64,000 nt of DNA, taken from contig SWDT01000002.1 in assembly GCA_009193035.1 (NCBI GenBank), positions 682,001 to 746,000 of the forward strand, read 5' to 3'. The translations under genes were made by a program, and so were the position numbers. Origin of the DNA: Halicephalobus mephisto. Taxonomy: Eukaryota > Nematoda > Chromadorea > Rhabditida > Panagrolaimidae. Under the pieces are notes generated by a model. The model did no database searches. It was given only the letters and a program-made list of their open reading frames with translations, and was not told where the DNA came from. This document shows, piece after piece, positions 1-11,080 of the stretch. How positions within the stretch are numbered: the first letter of the stretch is position 1; the number at the start of each line of letters is the position of its first letter.

Positions 1-830
1 ATGTTAAATCTGGATTTTTCAAGGATTCTGAATCTTCCAGATATTCTAATTTGATAAAATATGAAAACTAAAAATGGTTTTTTTACGAAATGGTCCCGAC
101 ACGAATTTTCCAACTTTCTAGATTTTTAAATTTCAGATGTTAAATCTGGATTTTTCAAGGATTCTAGTATTTCGAAATTAAGCCTAGGGAAAACTCGAGC
201 TGGAAAAGATTGACAAGTAAGAAACGGAAACGCTGCGCAAATTGTCCCAGGAAAGAAACGGAAAATGTGGTCCAGCAAGTGGCAAATCGGACAAAAGATT
301 CTCACTGGAATTGTCGGTTTGTAAATCATAAATGGAAAGATGGGCAGTCACGACAATCCTCGGATTTAGATTTCAACTTTAAAAAATTCAAATATTAAAA
401 ATATAAAAACTTAAAATTTCCGAAATCTCAACACAAAAAAAAAATTTAAAAATTTAAAAAAAAAATAAATTTTTAATTTAAAAATAGTTTTAAAATTATT
501 ATTTTTATTTTTTTTTTAAAGTTAAAATTTTTTTTAAATTGTTAATTTTCTTTAAAATTATTTTTTTTTAAATTGAAATTTTTAAAAAATTATTTTTTTA
601 AATTTATTTTTAAAAAATTATTTTTTTAAATTTATTTTTAAAAATTTTATTTTTTTTTAGTGATTTTTGTGTTCTGGTTTTGAAACGAAAATAAATAAAA
701 TTGGATGTTTTTTTTGTTTAAAATTAAATTAAGGAATAAACATTCGGCTTCAGTGAGGTTTATCTATGGTTTTTAGAATTTAATCAATGTTTTTGGAACT
801 TTGTAAAATTTAAAAAAGTAAATTTTACAT
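1..830. other. Window edge: A/T-rich DNA with a small GC-richer island at about 180-370
   Basis: Positions 1-60 and 137-170 carry the same short sequence (TTAAATCTGGATTTTTCAAG), so the edge is itself duplicated. One isolated copy of GGTCCCGACACGAATTTT, the hallmark of the 133-bp family, lies at 92-109. Positions 180-370 have near-normal base composition and are open on both strands, but I see no domain and no convincing pair of splice sites. It could be an exon of a gene lying outside the window. Positions 400-660 are A/T runs with no gene. Confidence 0.4.
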
Positions 831-1440
831 TTTTTGGTCCTGAGTGGAAAATTCTAAAAATTCGTGTTAAGACAATTTTTGTACTTTTTAGCAGTAATTA
901 AAATATTTTAAATATTCTCGAATAAAAAAAGTAAATTTTATACTTTTTGGTCCTGAGTGGAAAATTCTAAAAATTCGTGTTAAGACAATTTTTTACAACT
1001 TTAAGAAAAATATTTTTGTTTTTTTAATAATGGGGTTCTCGAATAAAAAAATTTATTTTTACGCTTTTTGGTCCTGAGTGGAAAATTTTAAAAATTCTTA
1101 CCAGGACCATTTTTTAGAATTTAAAAAATATTTGTATTTTTATAAGAATATGATTTCAGAAGTACATAAAAATTGAATTATACATTTTTGAGTTTTGATT
1201 GCAAAATTCTAAGAATTCGCGTGAAGACAAGTTTTTAAATTTTCTATAAAAAAAATTTCAAAAATAAAAAAAATAAAAAATAAAATTTTGTATTTTTGGG
1301 TCTCAACTGGAAAGTTTTAAAAAACTGTTTCAAAACAATTTTTAAAAATAAAAAAAAATAAAATTTTGTATTTTTGGGTCTCAACTGGAAAATTTTAAAA
1401 TTTTTTTCAAAACAACTTTAAAAATTTCTTCATAGATACT
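830..1440 (-). repeat. Array of the ~133-bp GGTCC hairpin family, reverse orientation
   Basis: At least five diverged units. Each carries a GGTCCTGAGTGGAAAATTCT-like arm followed by AAATTCGTGTTAAGACAA, the reverse orientation of the GGTCCCGACACGAATTTT motif seen elsewhere in the window. The units near 836, 948 and 1070 are clearest, and those after 1190 decay. No coding potential was seen. Confidence 0.6.
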
Positions 1441-1559
1441 TTTAATTTTTAAATTAATATAATTTTAGTACAGTCTTCGTATAAAGATCAATAGAAAAAA
1501 CCATGGGAAAATTTCGTAATAGCCATAGGCAAAATCCGGGAATAGGGTCCTCCCTCGCT

Positions 1560-1975
1560 CAGGACTCTCAATCAAAAGGTTTTAAAAAAAGCCAAAAAAG
1601 GAAAAAATGTCAGAAAAAAGAAAAAAAATGTTAAAAAAAACAAAAAAAAGAGAAAAATGAAAAAAACGCCAAAAAAGAAAAACACCAGAAATTTAAAAAA
1701 ATTCAAAAAAATCAAAAATACTAAAAAAAATCTAAAAAATCAAAAATACCAAAAATACCAAAAAAATCTAAAAAAATCTAAAAAATCTAAAAAATCTAAA
1801 AAATCTAAAAAATTAAAAAAAAATTCAAAAATACCAAAAAAAATCTAAAAAATCTAAAAAATCTAAAAAATCTAAAAAATTAAAAAAAAATTCAAAAATA
1901 CCAAAAAAAATCTAAAAAATTTAAAAAATCTAAAAAAATCTAAAAATGCCAAAAAAGTAAAAAAAAAATAAAAAC
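1560..1975. repeat. A-rich tandem repeat, ~10-bp AAAAAATCTA unit
   Basis: Positions 1740-1930 are dominated by AAAAAATCTA in tandem, interspersed with AAAATACCA variants. The period is close to one helical turn. The 63-residue open frame through it, almost all Lys/Asn/Ser, is an artefact of base composition. Confidence 0.7.
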
Positions 1976-2514
1976 TCCCAGCGGATTCCTGAAAAGCTCA
2001 TCACGACTGAAACTTTTGAAAAATGGACGCATTTGTCAAAAAAGTGTCATCAAACCCTTATTTCGAGCTTATTCAGACAAAAATGCCTCAGGCAAAAGTC
2101 AAAGACCAGATTTTAGAAAAAATTTTTATTTAAAAAAATAAACATTTGAAGTTTTTAGGATTAAACATCTTATTTCAGGTCTTTTTGAAATTAAAAATTA
2201 TATTTTTTTTAAAATAAAAAATAAATTTTCAAAAAAAATTTTTTTTAAATTTAAATTTTGACAAAATTTGAATCTTTGGCGAAAAGTGAAGAAATGCCAA
2301 TTTGGGAATCTACAGTATTTTCGGGTTAAAACTGATTTTTTTGGAAAATTAATTTTTATGCAAATTTTTTAAACTTTTTAGAAACCTCCAGAATCTCGAA
2401 TTTAGACAATTTCAGAAGCTTCTGGTGGATTCTAGAAGGTTCTAAAAATTTCTACAAGACTAGATGACTCTTGAAGCTTCCATGAGATTCTTGAAATTTT
2501 CAGAATTTTGTTTT

Positions 2515-2745
2515 AGATTTTGAAAATTTTAGAGATTTCGAAAGATTCTACAAAGTTTAGAAAATTTTAGAAAATTTAGAAAATTTAGAAAAGTTTAGAA
2601 AATTTTAGAAAATTTAGAAAATTTTAGAGAATTTAGAAAATTTAGAAAATTTAGAAAATTTTAGAAAATTTTAGAAAATTGGGAAAATTTAGAAAAGTTT
2701 AGAAAAGTTTAGAAAATTTTAGAAAATTTTAGAAAATTTAGTAGT
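2515..2745. repeat. PATC-like periodic A/T cluster
   Basis: Long succession of AGAAAATTT and AGAAAATTTT blocks, so A-runs and T-runs recur about every 9-10 bp for over 200 bp. This resembles the periodic An/Tn clusters (PATCs) described on C. elegans autosome arms, where they are associated with germline expression in repressive chromatin. No gene is visible on either side, so any such role here is inference. Confidence 0.5.
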
Positions 2746-2974
2746 GTGAAAGAACCAAATGCCAGCTCCTACCGCGAAAGTCCCTGATAGAGTGATTTTC
2801 GTCATTTTGGAATCAAATTTTGTGACGTTATTTATATATGATAAATGTCGTTGGATAAAAGGTGTGCTAAGAAATCCTTATATCCCGCCGTTAGAAGGCT
2901 AGATGAGATCAGTCTCAAAACGAAAATCCAAAAATGGAAATTTCGAAATTTTCGGATAACAATAGAATAAACCA

Positions 2975-3560
2975 GTTCAATGTTGCAAGCAGACTGCAGA
3001 TTTAAGTTTGATGTCGATTTTTTATGGATTTTGACCTATGTTGAAATCTATAAAGAAGTGGACATCAAAATCAAAGTCGAATTTTATATAGAAATTGGGT
3101 AAGTCAGATTAATGTTGCGAGCAGACTGCGGATTTAACTTCGACTTTGACTTTGATGTCGACCTGTGCTGAGGTTTATAAAGAAGTGAACATAAAAATGA
3201 AAGTCAAATTTTTGGACAACAGTAGGATAAGTGAATTTGTCCGAGAGTTGCAAGCAGACTGCGGATTCGACTGTGACTTTGATCTCTTTAGAGATGTCGA
3301 CTAGTGCTAAGGTCATAATCGAATCTTCGAAAAACAACAAAATAAATCAATTTCCCCGAAAGTTGCAAGCAGACTGCGGATTTCACTTTGATTTCGAACG
3401 TTTTCATAAATGTAGATAAAAAATACGAACTGTTCTATCCAAAAGTTGCAAGCAGACTGCAGATTCGATTTCGATTTTGACTTTGATATAGACCTCGGGA
3501 GAGAGCACAAATGCGGACGTGAAAATGAGCCAGCTTTCAAAGTATCAAGTTTATTCTCGA
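2975..3560 (+). repeat. TTGCAAGCAGACTGC-core array, copy 1 of a ~500-bp duplicated block
   Basis: Five copies of a core like TTGCAAGCAGACTGCGGATTT (near 2984, 3114, 3250, 3364, 3446), separated by 80-135 bp of less conserved sequence rich in GACTTTGAT, TTTATAAAG and ATGTCGAC. The same block occurs inverted at 33.06-33.69 kb and 52.34-52.76 kb. Both strands are open for 60-70 codons in all three copies, but no protein family is recognisable and the frames look like by-products of the repeat. Confidence 0.75.
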
Positions 3561-3639
3561 AAAAACTCCCCCACTCTGGGAAGTTTGGTTTACATATTCA
3601 TCAATCATGCAAGTTCGGTTCTAAAAGAAAATAAAAACT

Positions 3640-6150
3640 GAAAAAATAGCAATAGATATCTGATACAAAAAATTCAAAAATAAATTCAAAAATATTTTAA
3701 TAAATTTTTAAATTTCTTTGATTTTTAAAAATTTAAATATTTTAAAAATTTTTATAATTTAAATATTTTTATAAATTTTTAAATTTCTTTGATTTTTAAA
3801 AATTCAAATATTTAAAAAAATTTTTAATTTTCGATTAAAAAATGAAAATTTTTCGGACCATTTCATTCGAAAAAAAATTAATTTTTAATAATAAAAATGA
3901 ATTTCCGGAGGTTCCTGAAACGACAAATCAAATTCTAAAAAAATAAGAAATTAAGAATTTAAAATTATTCATTAAAAAAGTCCAAATATATTATAAAATT
4001 TTAAAAATCAATGTTTAAAATTTTTTATTTTTAAAATTAAAAAAAATCAATTTTTAATTTTAATTTTTTTTTATTTTTAAAATTTTTTTATTTTTGAAAT
4101 TTTTTATTTTTGAAATTTTTTATTTAAATTTTTTTTATTTTTGAAATTTTTTATTTTTATCGAATTTTGGAAGCTTTTTTTTAAATAAAAAAAGAATTTT
4201 AGTAACGTGGGAAAAATGAAAAATTTGAATCTTTGGTGAAGAGTGAATAAATGCCAATTTGGAGTTTTATATTACTTTGGGGAATTAAAAATAGTTTTAA
4301 ATTGATTGTTATTCGAATTTTTAGGATTTTTTAAAAGCTTCCAGAAATTTGGTCAGACGATTTCAGAAAATTCCGTTGGATTTTAGAAGTTTTTATAAAA
4401 TTTATAAAATTTAAAAAATTTAAAAAGTTTTTGTGAAATTTTATAAAATTTAAAAAATTTAAAAAGTTTTTGTACATTTATAAAATTTTTGTGAAATTTA
4501 TAAAATTTTTTAAATTTTCAGAATCTTGTGTTGAATTTTAGAATATTCTGAAAATTTCTAGAGTTATCTATTAGATTAAAAAGATTTAAAAATATTTATA
4601 AAATTTAAGAATTTTTAAATCTTGTGTTGAATTTTAGAATATTCTAAAAATTTCCATAAAATTCTAAAATTTTCCATTTTTTTATTAAATTTTAAAAAAT
4701 AAAAAAATTCCCATAAAATTCTAAAATTTTCCATTTTTTATTGAATTTTAAAAATTCTAAACTTTTCCATTTTTTTAAAATACTTTAAAAATTCTAAAAT
4801 TTTCCATTTTTTATTAAATTTCGAAATATTGAAATTTTTTAGATTTTTTGTAAAATTTAAAAATCTTCAAAAATTCTAAAAACTTGAATAAAAATTTCAG
4901 TAATAAATTGAGAATTTTAAATCATGTCTTGGAAAGGACACAAAATAAGTAATTAGTCCATGAACGGAACTCGAAATTTATTATTTTATGGAATTGAAAG
5001 TTTTACGAGGTCTTTTTGGAAGAAAACGGGCAGTCAAAGATTCGTATCCAATTTGAAAGAAAATGGAAATTCAGATTTTATCTTTAAAAATATTAAAAAA
5101 ATGAATTATCGAACAAAATCAATTTCAATTAAATTAATTTTCAAAATAAATCATAATTTCGAAATTAATAAAATATAAAACTCCCTATATTTAAAAAAAA
5201 GTAAATTTCATATATAAAAAAAAATTAAAAATGAATTTTTAAAAATCGATATATCGAAAAAGTGAATTTTCTAATTTTTATATGGAAAAATTTAAATTCC
5301 ATATAAAAACTTTACTTTTTACTTTTTAAAGTTGTATTTTTTATTTTTAAATTTTATTTCTAGATAAAATTATTTTTTAAAAATATATTAATAATTATTT
5401 TTTAAAAATATATTAATAATTATTTTTAAAATTAAACTTAAATATGAACGTAAATTTATTTATTTAATTGGTTACTTTTGCAAAAATAGAAACGACATCA
5501 GAATTTAATTTATCATATATGAATGAAAAAAACGTAAAAGATTATTTATTTTTTCGGAATTCATTTTTTATATTCAATTTTTTACGTCAAACACGGCAAT
5601 TTAAATAATCATTTTTGTAATTAAATGTAAATGAAGAACCGATTACAGTCATCTAATTTGTTTTTTCCACAAAAACCGGAAAAACGTCAAAATTCAATTT
5701 TTTTATTTATCAAAAAGTTTTAATTTTTCATATATCAAAAAATGTTAACTTTTCATCTATCAAAAAATGTTAATTTTTAATATATTGAAAAATTTAAAGT
5801 TTTTCATATATCAAAAAGTTTTGGTTTTTTCATATATCAAAAACTTCTAATCTTTCTCTATATTCGAAAATTATTATTTTTCATATATCAAAAAGTTTTA
5901 GTTTTTAATATATTGAAAAATTTAAAGTTTTTCATATATCGAAAAGTTTTAATTTCACTGTAAATTTAAAAACTTAATTTTTCATATATCGAAAAGTTTT
6001 AATTTTTCTTTATATTCGAAAATTATTATTTTTCATATATCAAAAAATTTTAATTTTTAAAATGACGTAATTCCAGGACTAATAACTGAAATTTAGAGTT
6101 CTGAAAGTTTTTGAAAATTTTTTTAATATTGTAAAAATGTTTTTAATTTT
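3640..6150. other. Low-complexity A/T-rich intergenic DNA
   Basis: I see no gene here. Positions 3660-4900 are A/T runs with scattered AATTTTCCATTTTTT and TTGTGTTGAATTTTAGAAT duplications. Positions 5720-6060 hold ~10 loose copies of a ~30-bp unit containing TTTTTCATATATCAAAAAG. The 72-residue frame at 4960-5178 has A/T-biased composition and no family resemblance. Confidence 0.6.
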
Positions 6151-6198
6151 TATGAGAGTATGATTATCCGATTTTTGACAAGTTCTCTTTATGGCCAA

Positions 6199-7509
6199 TC
6201 AACCACTTTTATTTTTGATTTTACTTAGGTTCACGGTGGAACTGATCCAAGGGACCAAATTGAAGACTTTCGTGTAAACCCCGGGAAATCCGGCTTTGGC
6301 GCAGCCGATGCCCCAGGACACAAGTCCTTGAACTTCCCAGATTCCTTTGATTTCGTTTTGACAAAAAAGAGGACCTCCAGAATCTCCTTGACAAGCGTCC
6401 ATTCTGCCATCGCTGAATCCGGCACACAACATCGAAGACAAATGAATTCTGCCGTTGTAATGATTGAAATCGTTGCAGATGACGGATGAAATCAGTGGGA
6501 CGTGGATTTCCCTCAGGGCCATTGATCTGGATCCGTTTTCGGACAATCTGCCCCAGCCCGTGACGATGCACATTTTGTTCATCGGCGGAACCGTCGACGG
6601 AAGACATATCGGCGTGGCTACTGTAGAATTTTCCAAATTTTTCACAGGATCAATTCTCAAAACAGCAATATCGTAAGAACTCGGTTTCACGACATGATGT
6701 AAAGGATGAATATGGATTTCTTTAATCTCGTGGATTTCGCCAGTAAAAAGATCATGACCTCCGACGAAAATTTTGTAATTTTCAGGTCTTCTGCTTCTGG
6801 AAAAACAATGAGCGGCTGTCAGGATGAACTCCTCGTTTATCAAAGCCCCTCCACAATGGTGTTTTTTGTCGAAAATGAGCTCCACAGTCCAGGGCCAGGA
6901 GTGGGGGACGGTCTCGAAGCCCCCGACAAGTCTGTGCCATTCAGGCTGGAAATCGAAAATTTCATTTTTTAAAAATCATTCTTCTATTTAAAAAAGATAA
7001 ATTTCTATATAAAAAAAATAAATTTCTATATTCAAAAAAGTAAATTTTTATATTTAAAAAAATAAATTTTTATTTAAAAAAAATAAATTTTTATATTTAA
7101 AAAATTAGTTTTGTATTTTTGGAGAAAAAACTGAATTATATAAATTAATCGAAAAAAGCAAAATTTTATGATTTTAAAATACGGTAAATATTTGGTTAAC
7201 AATTAAATTATGTTTTAAAATAAAAAATAAAATTTTATAATTTAAAAATAAAAAAATAAAATTTTATAATTTAAAATAAAAAAAAAATAAAATTTTATAA
7301 TTTAAAATAAAAAAAAGTTAAATTTTATAATTTAAAAATAAAAAAAAGTTAAATTTTGTATTTTAAAATAAAAAAATTAAGTTTTATATTTTAAAATAAA
7401 AACTTACAACAAAGTCGAATCTTGAGAAATTTCTAAAAGTTTTTCCACATTCAAGTAGAGAATTTACTAGAATAAATCTTCCCAAAATCAATAAGAGAAG
7501 AAAGATCAT
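6199..7509 (-). CDS. Secreted trypsin-like serine protease (S1A), two exons
   Basis: Extracellular endopeptidase predicted to cut after Lys/Arg. Exon 1 is 7509-7408 (start codon at 7509) and encodes a signal peptide starting MIFLLLLILG, then a propeptide cysteine (LLECGK). The donor GTT|GTAAGT joins in phase 0 to exon 2 at 6945 (acceptor TTTCCAG), which runs to TGA at 6201-6199. The 462-bp intron is A/T-rich. The 282-residue product has the activation site HR|LVGG (L40), catalytic His80 (LTAAHC), Asp126 (YDIAVL) and Ser223 (CQGDSGGP). Asp217, six residues before the serine, and the WGIGC glycines fit a trypsin S1 pocket. No extra domains are present. It stands alone. A TATA-like ATATAAAT lies ~35-45 bp upstream of the start codon and a TGACTCA at 7571-7577. 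Digestive or immune roles are both possible. Confidence 0.92.
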
Positions 7510-7541
7510 TTTAAAAGTCAAAAAATTTTGAAATATTTTTA

Positions 7542-7577
7542 AAAATTTATATTTTCTGCTTTCTCGAAGTTGAGTCA
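7542..7577 (-). promoter_or_regulatory. Putative core promoter of the serine protease gene
   Basis: Reading the minus strand, TGACTCA (an AP-1/bZIP-type heptamer, 7571-7577) is followed by GCAGAAAATATAAATT (TATA-like, about 7542-7553), then by the start codon at 7509. No splice acceptor separates the two, so transcription probably starts close to the ATG. Motif matches only. Confidence 0.3.
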
Positions 7578-7678
7578 CTTTGTTTGATTCATTTGCATCA
7601 CTTTTCACAAAACACAAGGCCTACGCAAGTGTTTTCGTTGTGGGACCAAAGTTTATTTTGAGTTTAATTTTATTTATA

Positions 7679-8091
7679 CAGTAAAATCTCGATATAACGC
7701 ACCCCAGGTTATAAGACACGGTTTTAAGGAATTTTAGTCATATTCGACCCTCGATAAAAGACACCCCACGATATAAGACACGGTTTTAAGGAATTTTAGT
7801 CATATTCGGCCTTCGCTATTAGGCACCCCACGATAAAAGACACGATTTTAAGGAATTTTAGTTATATTCGGCCCTCGATAAAAGACACCCCAGGCTATAA
7901 GGCATCCCAGGTTATAAGACACGGTTTTAAGGAATTTTAGTCATATTCGACCTTCGCTATTAGGCATCCCATGCTATAAGACACTATTTTAAGAGATTTT
8001 AGTCATATTCGACCCTCAATATAAGACACCCCATGATATAAGGCGCGATTTGTCCTGTCCCTTGAGGGTGCCTTATATCGAGATTCAACTG
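7679..8091. mobile_element. Pogo/Tigger-like MITE with TA target duplication
   Basis: The termini are inverted repeats of about 26 bp: CAGTAAAATCTCGATATAAC at the left and, on the other strand, CAGTTGAATCTCGATATAAG at the right, each flanked by TA. The CAGT start, TA duplication and CTCGATATAA core fit pogo/Fot-type Tc1-mariner elements. The 413-bp interior encodes no transposase. It is built from 5-6 diverged ~62-bp subrepeats containing AAGACACGGTTTTAAGGAAT. It is therefore a non-autonomous element. Confidence 0.85.
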
Positions 8092-8219
8092 TATTATATA
8101 TTTTGTACTTATATTCAAAAATAATTCAACTTCAAAATCAAAGTGAAATTTGCAGGTTATATGCAGCTGTTGGTCATGTGAGAGGTTGTTTTTTATCTGA
8201 ATCCTAAAAAATTCCATAT

Positions 8220-8640
8220 TGTATGTATTGAGACAGAAACTAAACTACACATGGAAACTGGATACATGGCATATAAGGTATGAATACATTAAAGCGACTC
8301 TGATGCATTAGATACGTTTGTATTCAGTGTACCGATATATTAAGTTGCTGTTGACGCATTGTATTCAATATACTGATGTATTAAATTGATGCCGGTGTAC
8401 TGTATATAATGTATCAATAAATTATAAATACTCTGATGCATCGGATATATTTGCATCCATTGTTTTTCATAATTTCTCCACAAATTCTTGTATAAAATTG
8501 TTTTATAAATTAAAAAATTATAAATTAATCTCAAAGATATCAAAATGAGTGTATAGATAAAAGTAGCTTTAATGTACTGGTACACAAATATAATGCATAA
8601 GGCATTATTTCAATGTATCTGCACATAAAGTAGTCTTAAA
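8220..8640. repeat. Diverged satellite-like stretch (GATGCATT/GATGTATT repeats)
   Basis: Loose repetition of CTGATGCAT, TGTATTCA and GATGTATTAA every ~50-60 bp, most evident at 8295-8470. No gene is visible; the 81-residue minus-strand frame follows the repeat. Confidence 0.45.
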
Positions 8641-8874
8641 CATAACTACAACCTATTATAATTTTTTACACACCAGCTGTGTTTGCCTGAGTTATTATCA
8701 TAATATGATAAAGCACAATTACTAATAAAAGAAAATATGAAAATTGTTTTGTAAAAAATGTAAGAAATCCTAAAAATTCCTAAATCTGACGCAAGTGACT
8801 GCGACGTGAATATAAGTTGTTACTTCTTTTTGGTTTTACCTGATTGTTTTTATTTATTATTGTTACTATATCAT

Positions 8875-9620
8875 GCCTCTTGGTACCTAGTTTACTGCTT
8901 ATGAGAGAAGGTACATTGAGAGTGCCCGACAAGCCGAAAAGACTTATGAGTCCGTTACCAGAGAACTTGGTCATTTGGATATCGAAATAAGACAAATTTT
9001 CCGTCAGAAAAAAATATAAGAAGAGATCTAGCCATCTACAGAAGTTGAATCTAAGAGATCAGCAGTGAATCCAGAGAAAAACTTCGAATTCCATGAAGTT
9101 TGTGAAGGATATCAGAAATGAATGTGAAGTTGACGTCTCTGTTACAACTCTTAACAGAATCATTGTCAAAGCTCCTCGTCACAAGTGGTTGAAATTGAAG
9201 AAGGCTCCAAGAATCCTACATGTCCATCGGAAAAGTAGACTTGAATCTTCAGAAACTAATATAGATAGGGATTGAGAGCATGTAACTATAATTTGTTCGT
9301 GACTCTTTTTCATTTTTAAAATCTTCTTTCCTAATTGTTGGATTGTGCACGATCTATTTGAGTGGAAGCTTGTATAACTTTAGTCCTGAAGGGAAATACC
9401 CTGAGGACCAATGAAAGGTGTACAATAGCCTTTGGCGACAATTTGGAGATTGCACAATAATTTTTGTAGAGTTGTGTTTTATCTCGTGCCTGAGGTTCCA
9501 ATAAAGTTATTTCCACATATTTGTATCTACACGCGGATCCGGATTCCCCAGCGACGATCCAATACTAATGAAAAGAAGTTCAATTTTTGGAAGTTTGCAC
9601 TGATGAAACTTAACTTTTTT
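8875..9620 (+). pseudogene. Tc3-like (Tc1/mariner) transposase pseudogene, split by an LTR
   Basis: Residual DNA-binding region of a Tc1/mariner transposase. It starts MPLGT followed by a stop, then FTAYERRYIESARQAEKTYE, a first helix-turn-helix like that of Tc3. A second frame over about 9014-9275 carries KTSNS...DIRNE, VSVTTLNRII and HRKSRLE, matching the second helix-turn-helix and the linker of Tc3-type proteins, again with an internal stop. After NIDRD a TGA replaces the usual Trp. The equivalent of the FSDEKKFN segment around the first catalytic Asp appears as NEKKFN at about 9568-9588, beyond a solo LTR inserted at 9336-9564. The rest of the DDE domain is not found. Stops, frameshifts and the insertion make it non-functional. 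Confidence 0.75.
9336..9564 (+). mobile_element. Solo LTR, copy 1, with 5-bp target duplication CTAAT
   Basis: The 229-bp element begins TGTTGGAT and ends ATCCAATA (one change from the ATCCAACA seen in copy 2). It is flanked on both sides by CTAAT (9331-9335 and 9565-9569). A sense AATAAA lies near 9500 just upstream of TTATTTCC. TG...CA ends, a short terminal inverted repeat, a polyadenylation signal and a 5-bp duplication are what an LTR retrotransposon leaves after LTR-LTR recombination. No gag/pol is nearby. It lies inside the Tc3-like pseudogene. Confidence 0.85.
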
Positions 9621-9882
9621 CATTTTATAATATAACTGATTTCGAAATCAAATTTGCGACAGTTCCAAAACACATGACTTTCAAAGTTCACTTCTGAAAC
9701 GATCCTAAGAACTCTGGTCTTCATGTTTTGATTCTATGTCAATATATGAACCAAATTGGAACTCCCATCTTAATACACCTATTATTTCTTTATTTTTAAA
9801 CTTTTTAAATTAAATTATATGAATTCCATCTTAACTAAGAAGATCTTTCGCTTCGTTTATCGAGCAGTAACTCAAAGAATAG

Positions 9883-10111
9883 TGTTGGATCGTCGCTGGG
9901 GAATCCGGATCCGCGTATAGATACAAATATATGGAAATAACTTTATTGGGGCCTCAGGCACGAGATAAAACACAACTCTAGTACAATTATTGCGCAATCT
10001 CAAAATTGCCGCCAAAAGGCTACCGTACAAATTTCGTTAATCTTCAGGGTATTTCTCTTCGGGACCGACGCGGTGTGGCTTGCGCTCAAATAGATCACGC
10101 ACAATCCAACA
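9883..10111 (-). mobile_element. Solo LTR, copy 2, inverted, with target duplication AATAG
   Basis: Same family as the copy at 9336 but on the other strand: TGTTGGATCGTCGCTGGG at the left and CAATCCAACA at the right, 229 bp. It is flanked by AATAG on both sides (9878-9882 and 10112-10116). The AATAAA equivalent appears as TTTATT near 9942. Its own target duplication shows an independent insertion, not a folded-back arm of copy 1. Confidence 0.85.
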
Positions 10112-10119
10112 AATAGCTA

Positions 10120-11080
10120 TCTCTAACAAGTAGAAACAGTTCTATCTTCATCTGATTGAAATAAGAACATCTAAATCCTGATTTCTAGTTTAACAGATGA
10201 CTGGAGTACTTGTTTATGCATGTCTGAGATCTTTTTAGACATCCGAATCCTATTCAGAAAGTGTTTCAAGTTTATATGGATGAACTTCTGAATTCCCTAT
10301 ATGTAAATCTGTAAGTCTTATATGATGAATTTCAGAATCCTAAGGAAATTATTTTTCAAATCTTCTATGAATAAACCTTTGAATTTTTTGTGAATGAATC
10401 TCCAAACCCCTTTCTTTCTCCCTGATTGGTTCTTCAATAACAATGAACGACCTTCCGATTAGCGAATTTTTGCAAAATATTTGCCTACGTGACGTTTGAA
10501 TTTCCTGCAAATATGATTAAAGTTAGAAACAAATAAATTTGCACAGTCTTCGATTGGGTTTTCATTGAAATCCTCTTTACAGACCCTCATTGGAATGTCC
10601 GCAGATCTGACGTTTCCGTAACCTTGTATGCACCGATAACGCCTTTTTTTTGTTTTTTCAAATATGGGAAAATGAATTTCAATAATTTACGTGATTTTGT
10701 GAACATGAACATCCAAATCCTATGAATCAACTTCTTCGGTGATTGGTCCTTTGATGTGAATAAAAAGTTCATTAATCATTGAATTTGTTTAACAGTCTGT
10801 CTACGTGATTTTTGGATCTTTTGCAGCACCCAATCAAGATTAGAAAGAACGTTTTCTATGACAAATTCCTCCGAGATATGGGCATTAATGACATTAATGG
10901 ATTTACTCCAATTTTGCACGTAAATTGAAAATTTCGACGTTGTATTACTTTTGATATGAACAATCACAACACAGTCAACTTTGTTCAACTCTCGTGTACA
11001 AACTCCGGATTTCGATGTTAAAATTGACGTTGATTTATTCGTAAATACAAACAATTACAATACTTTTTAATTTTTCCAAG
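10120..11080. other. Non-genic DNA with normal-looking composition and decayed repeats
   Basis: This is less A/T-rich than its surroundings. Loose repetition of TGAATCTCC / GAATTTC / TATGATGAA phrases suggests a decayed satellite. Minus-strand frames at 10587-10772 and 10776-11054 have no recognisable domain, and the latter merges into the TTGC-core array. No gene is supported. Confidence 0.4.

Noticed and set aside
1657..1848. 63-codon Lys/Asn/Ser-rich open frame
   Set aside because: Direct product of the AAAAAATCTA tandem repeat; no signal of selection or domain.
3134..3540. Possible conserved small protein in the three duplicated blocks
   Set aside because: Both strands are open in all copies and the similarity is explained by recent DNA duplication; no start context, splice sites or domain.
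9336..10111. Single foldback transposon with 229-bp terminal inverted repeats
   Set aside because: Each arm has TG...CA-type ends and its own 5-bp target duplication, so they are two independent solo LTRs.
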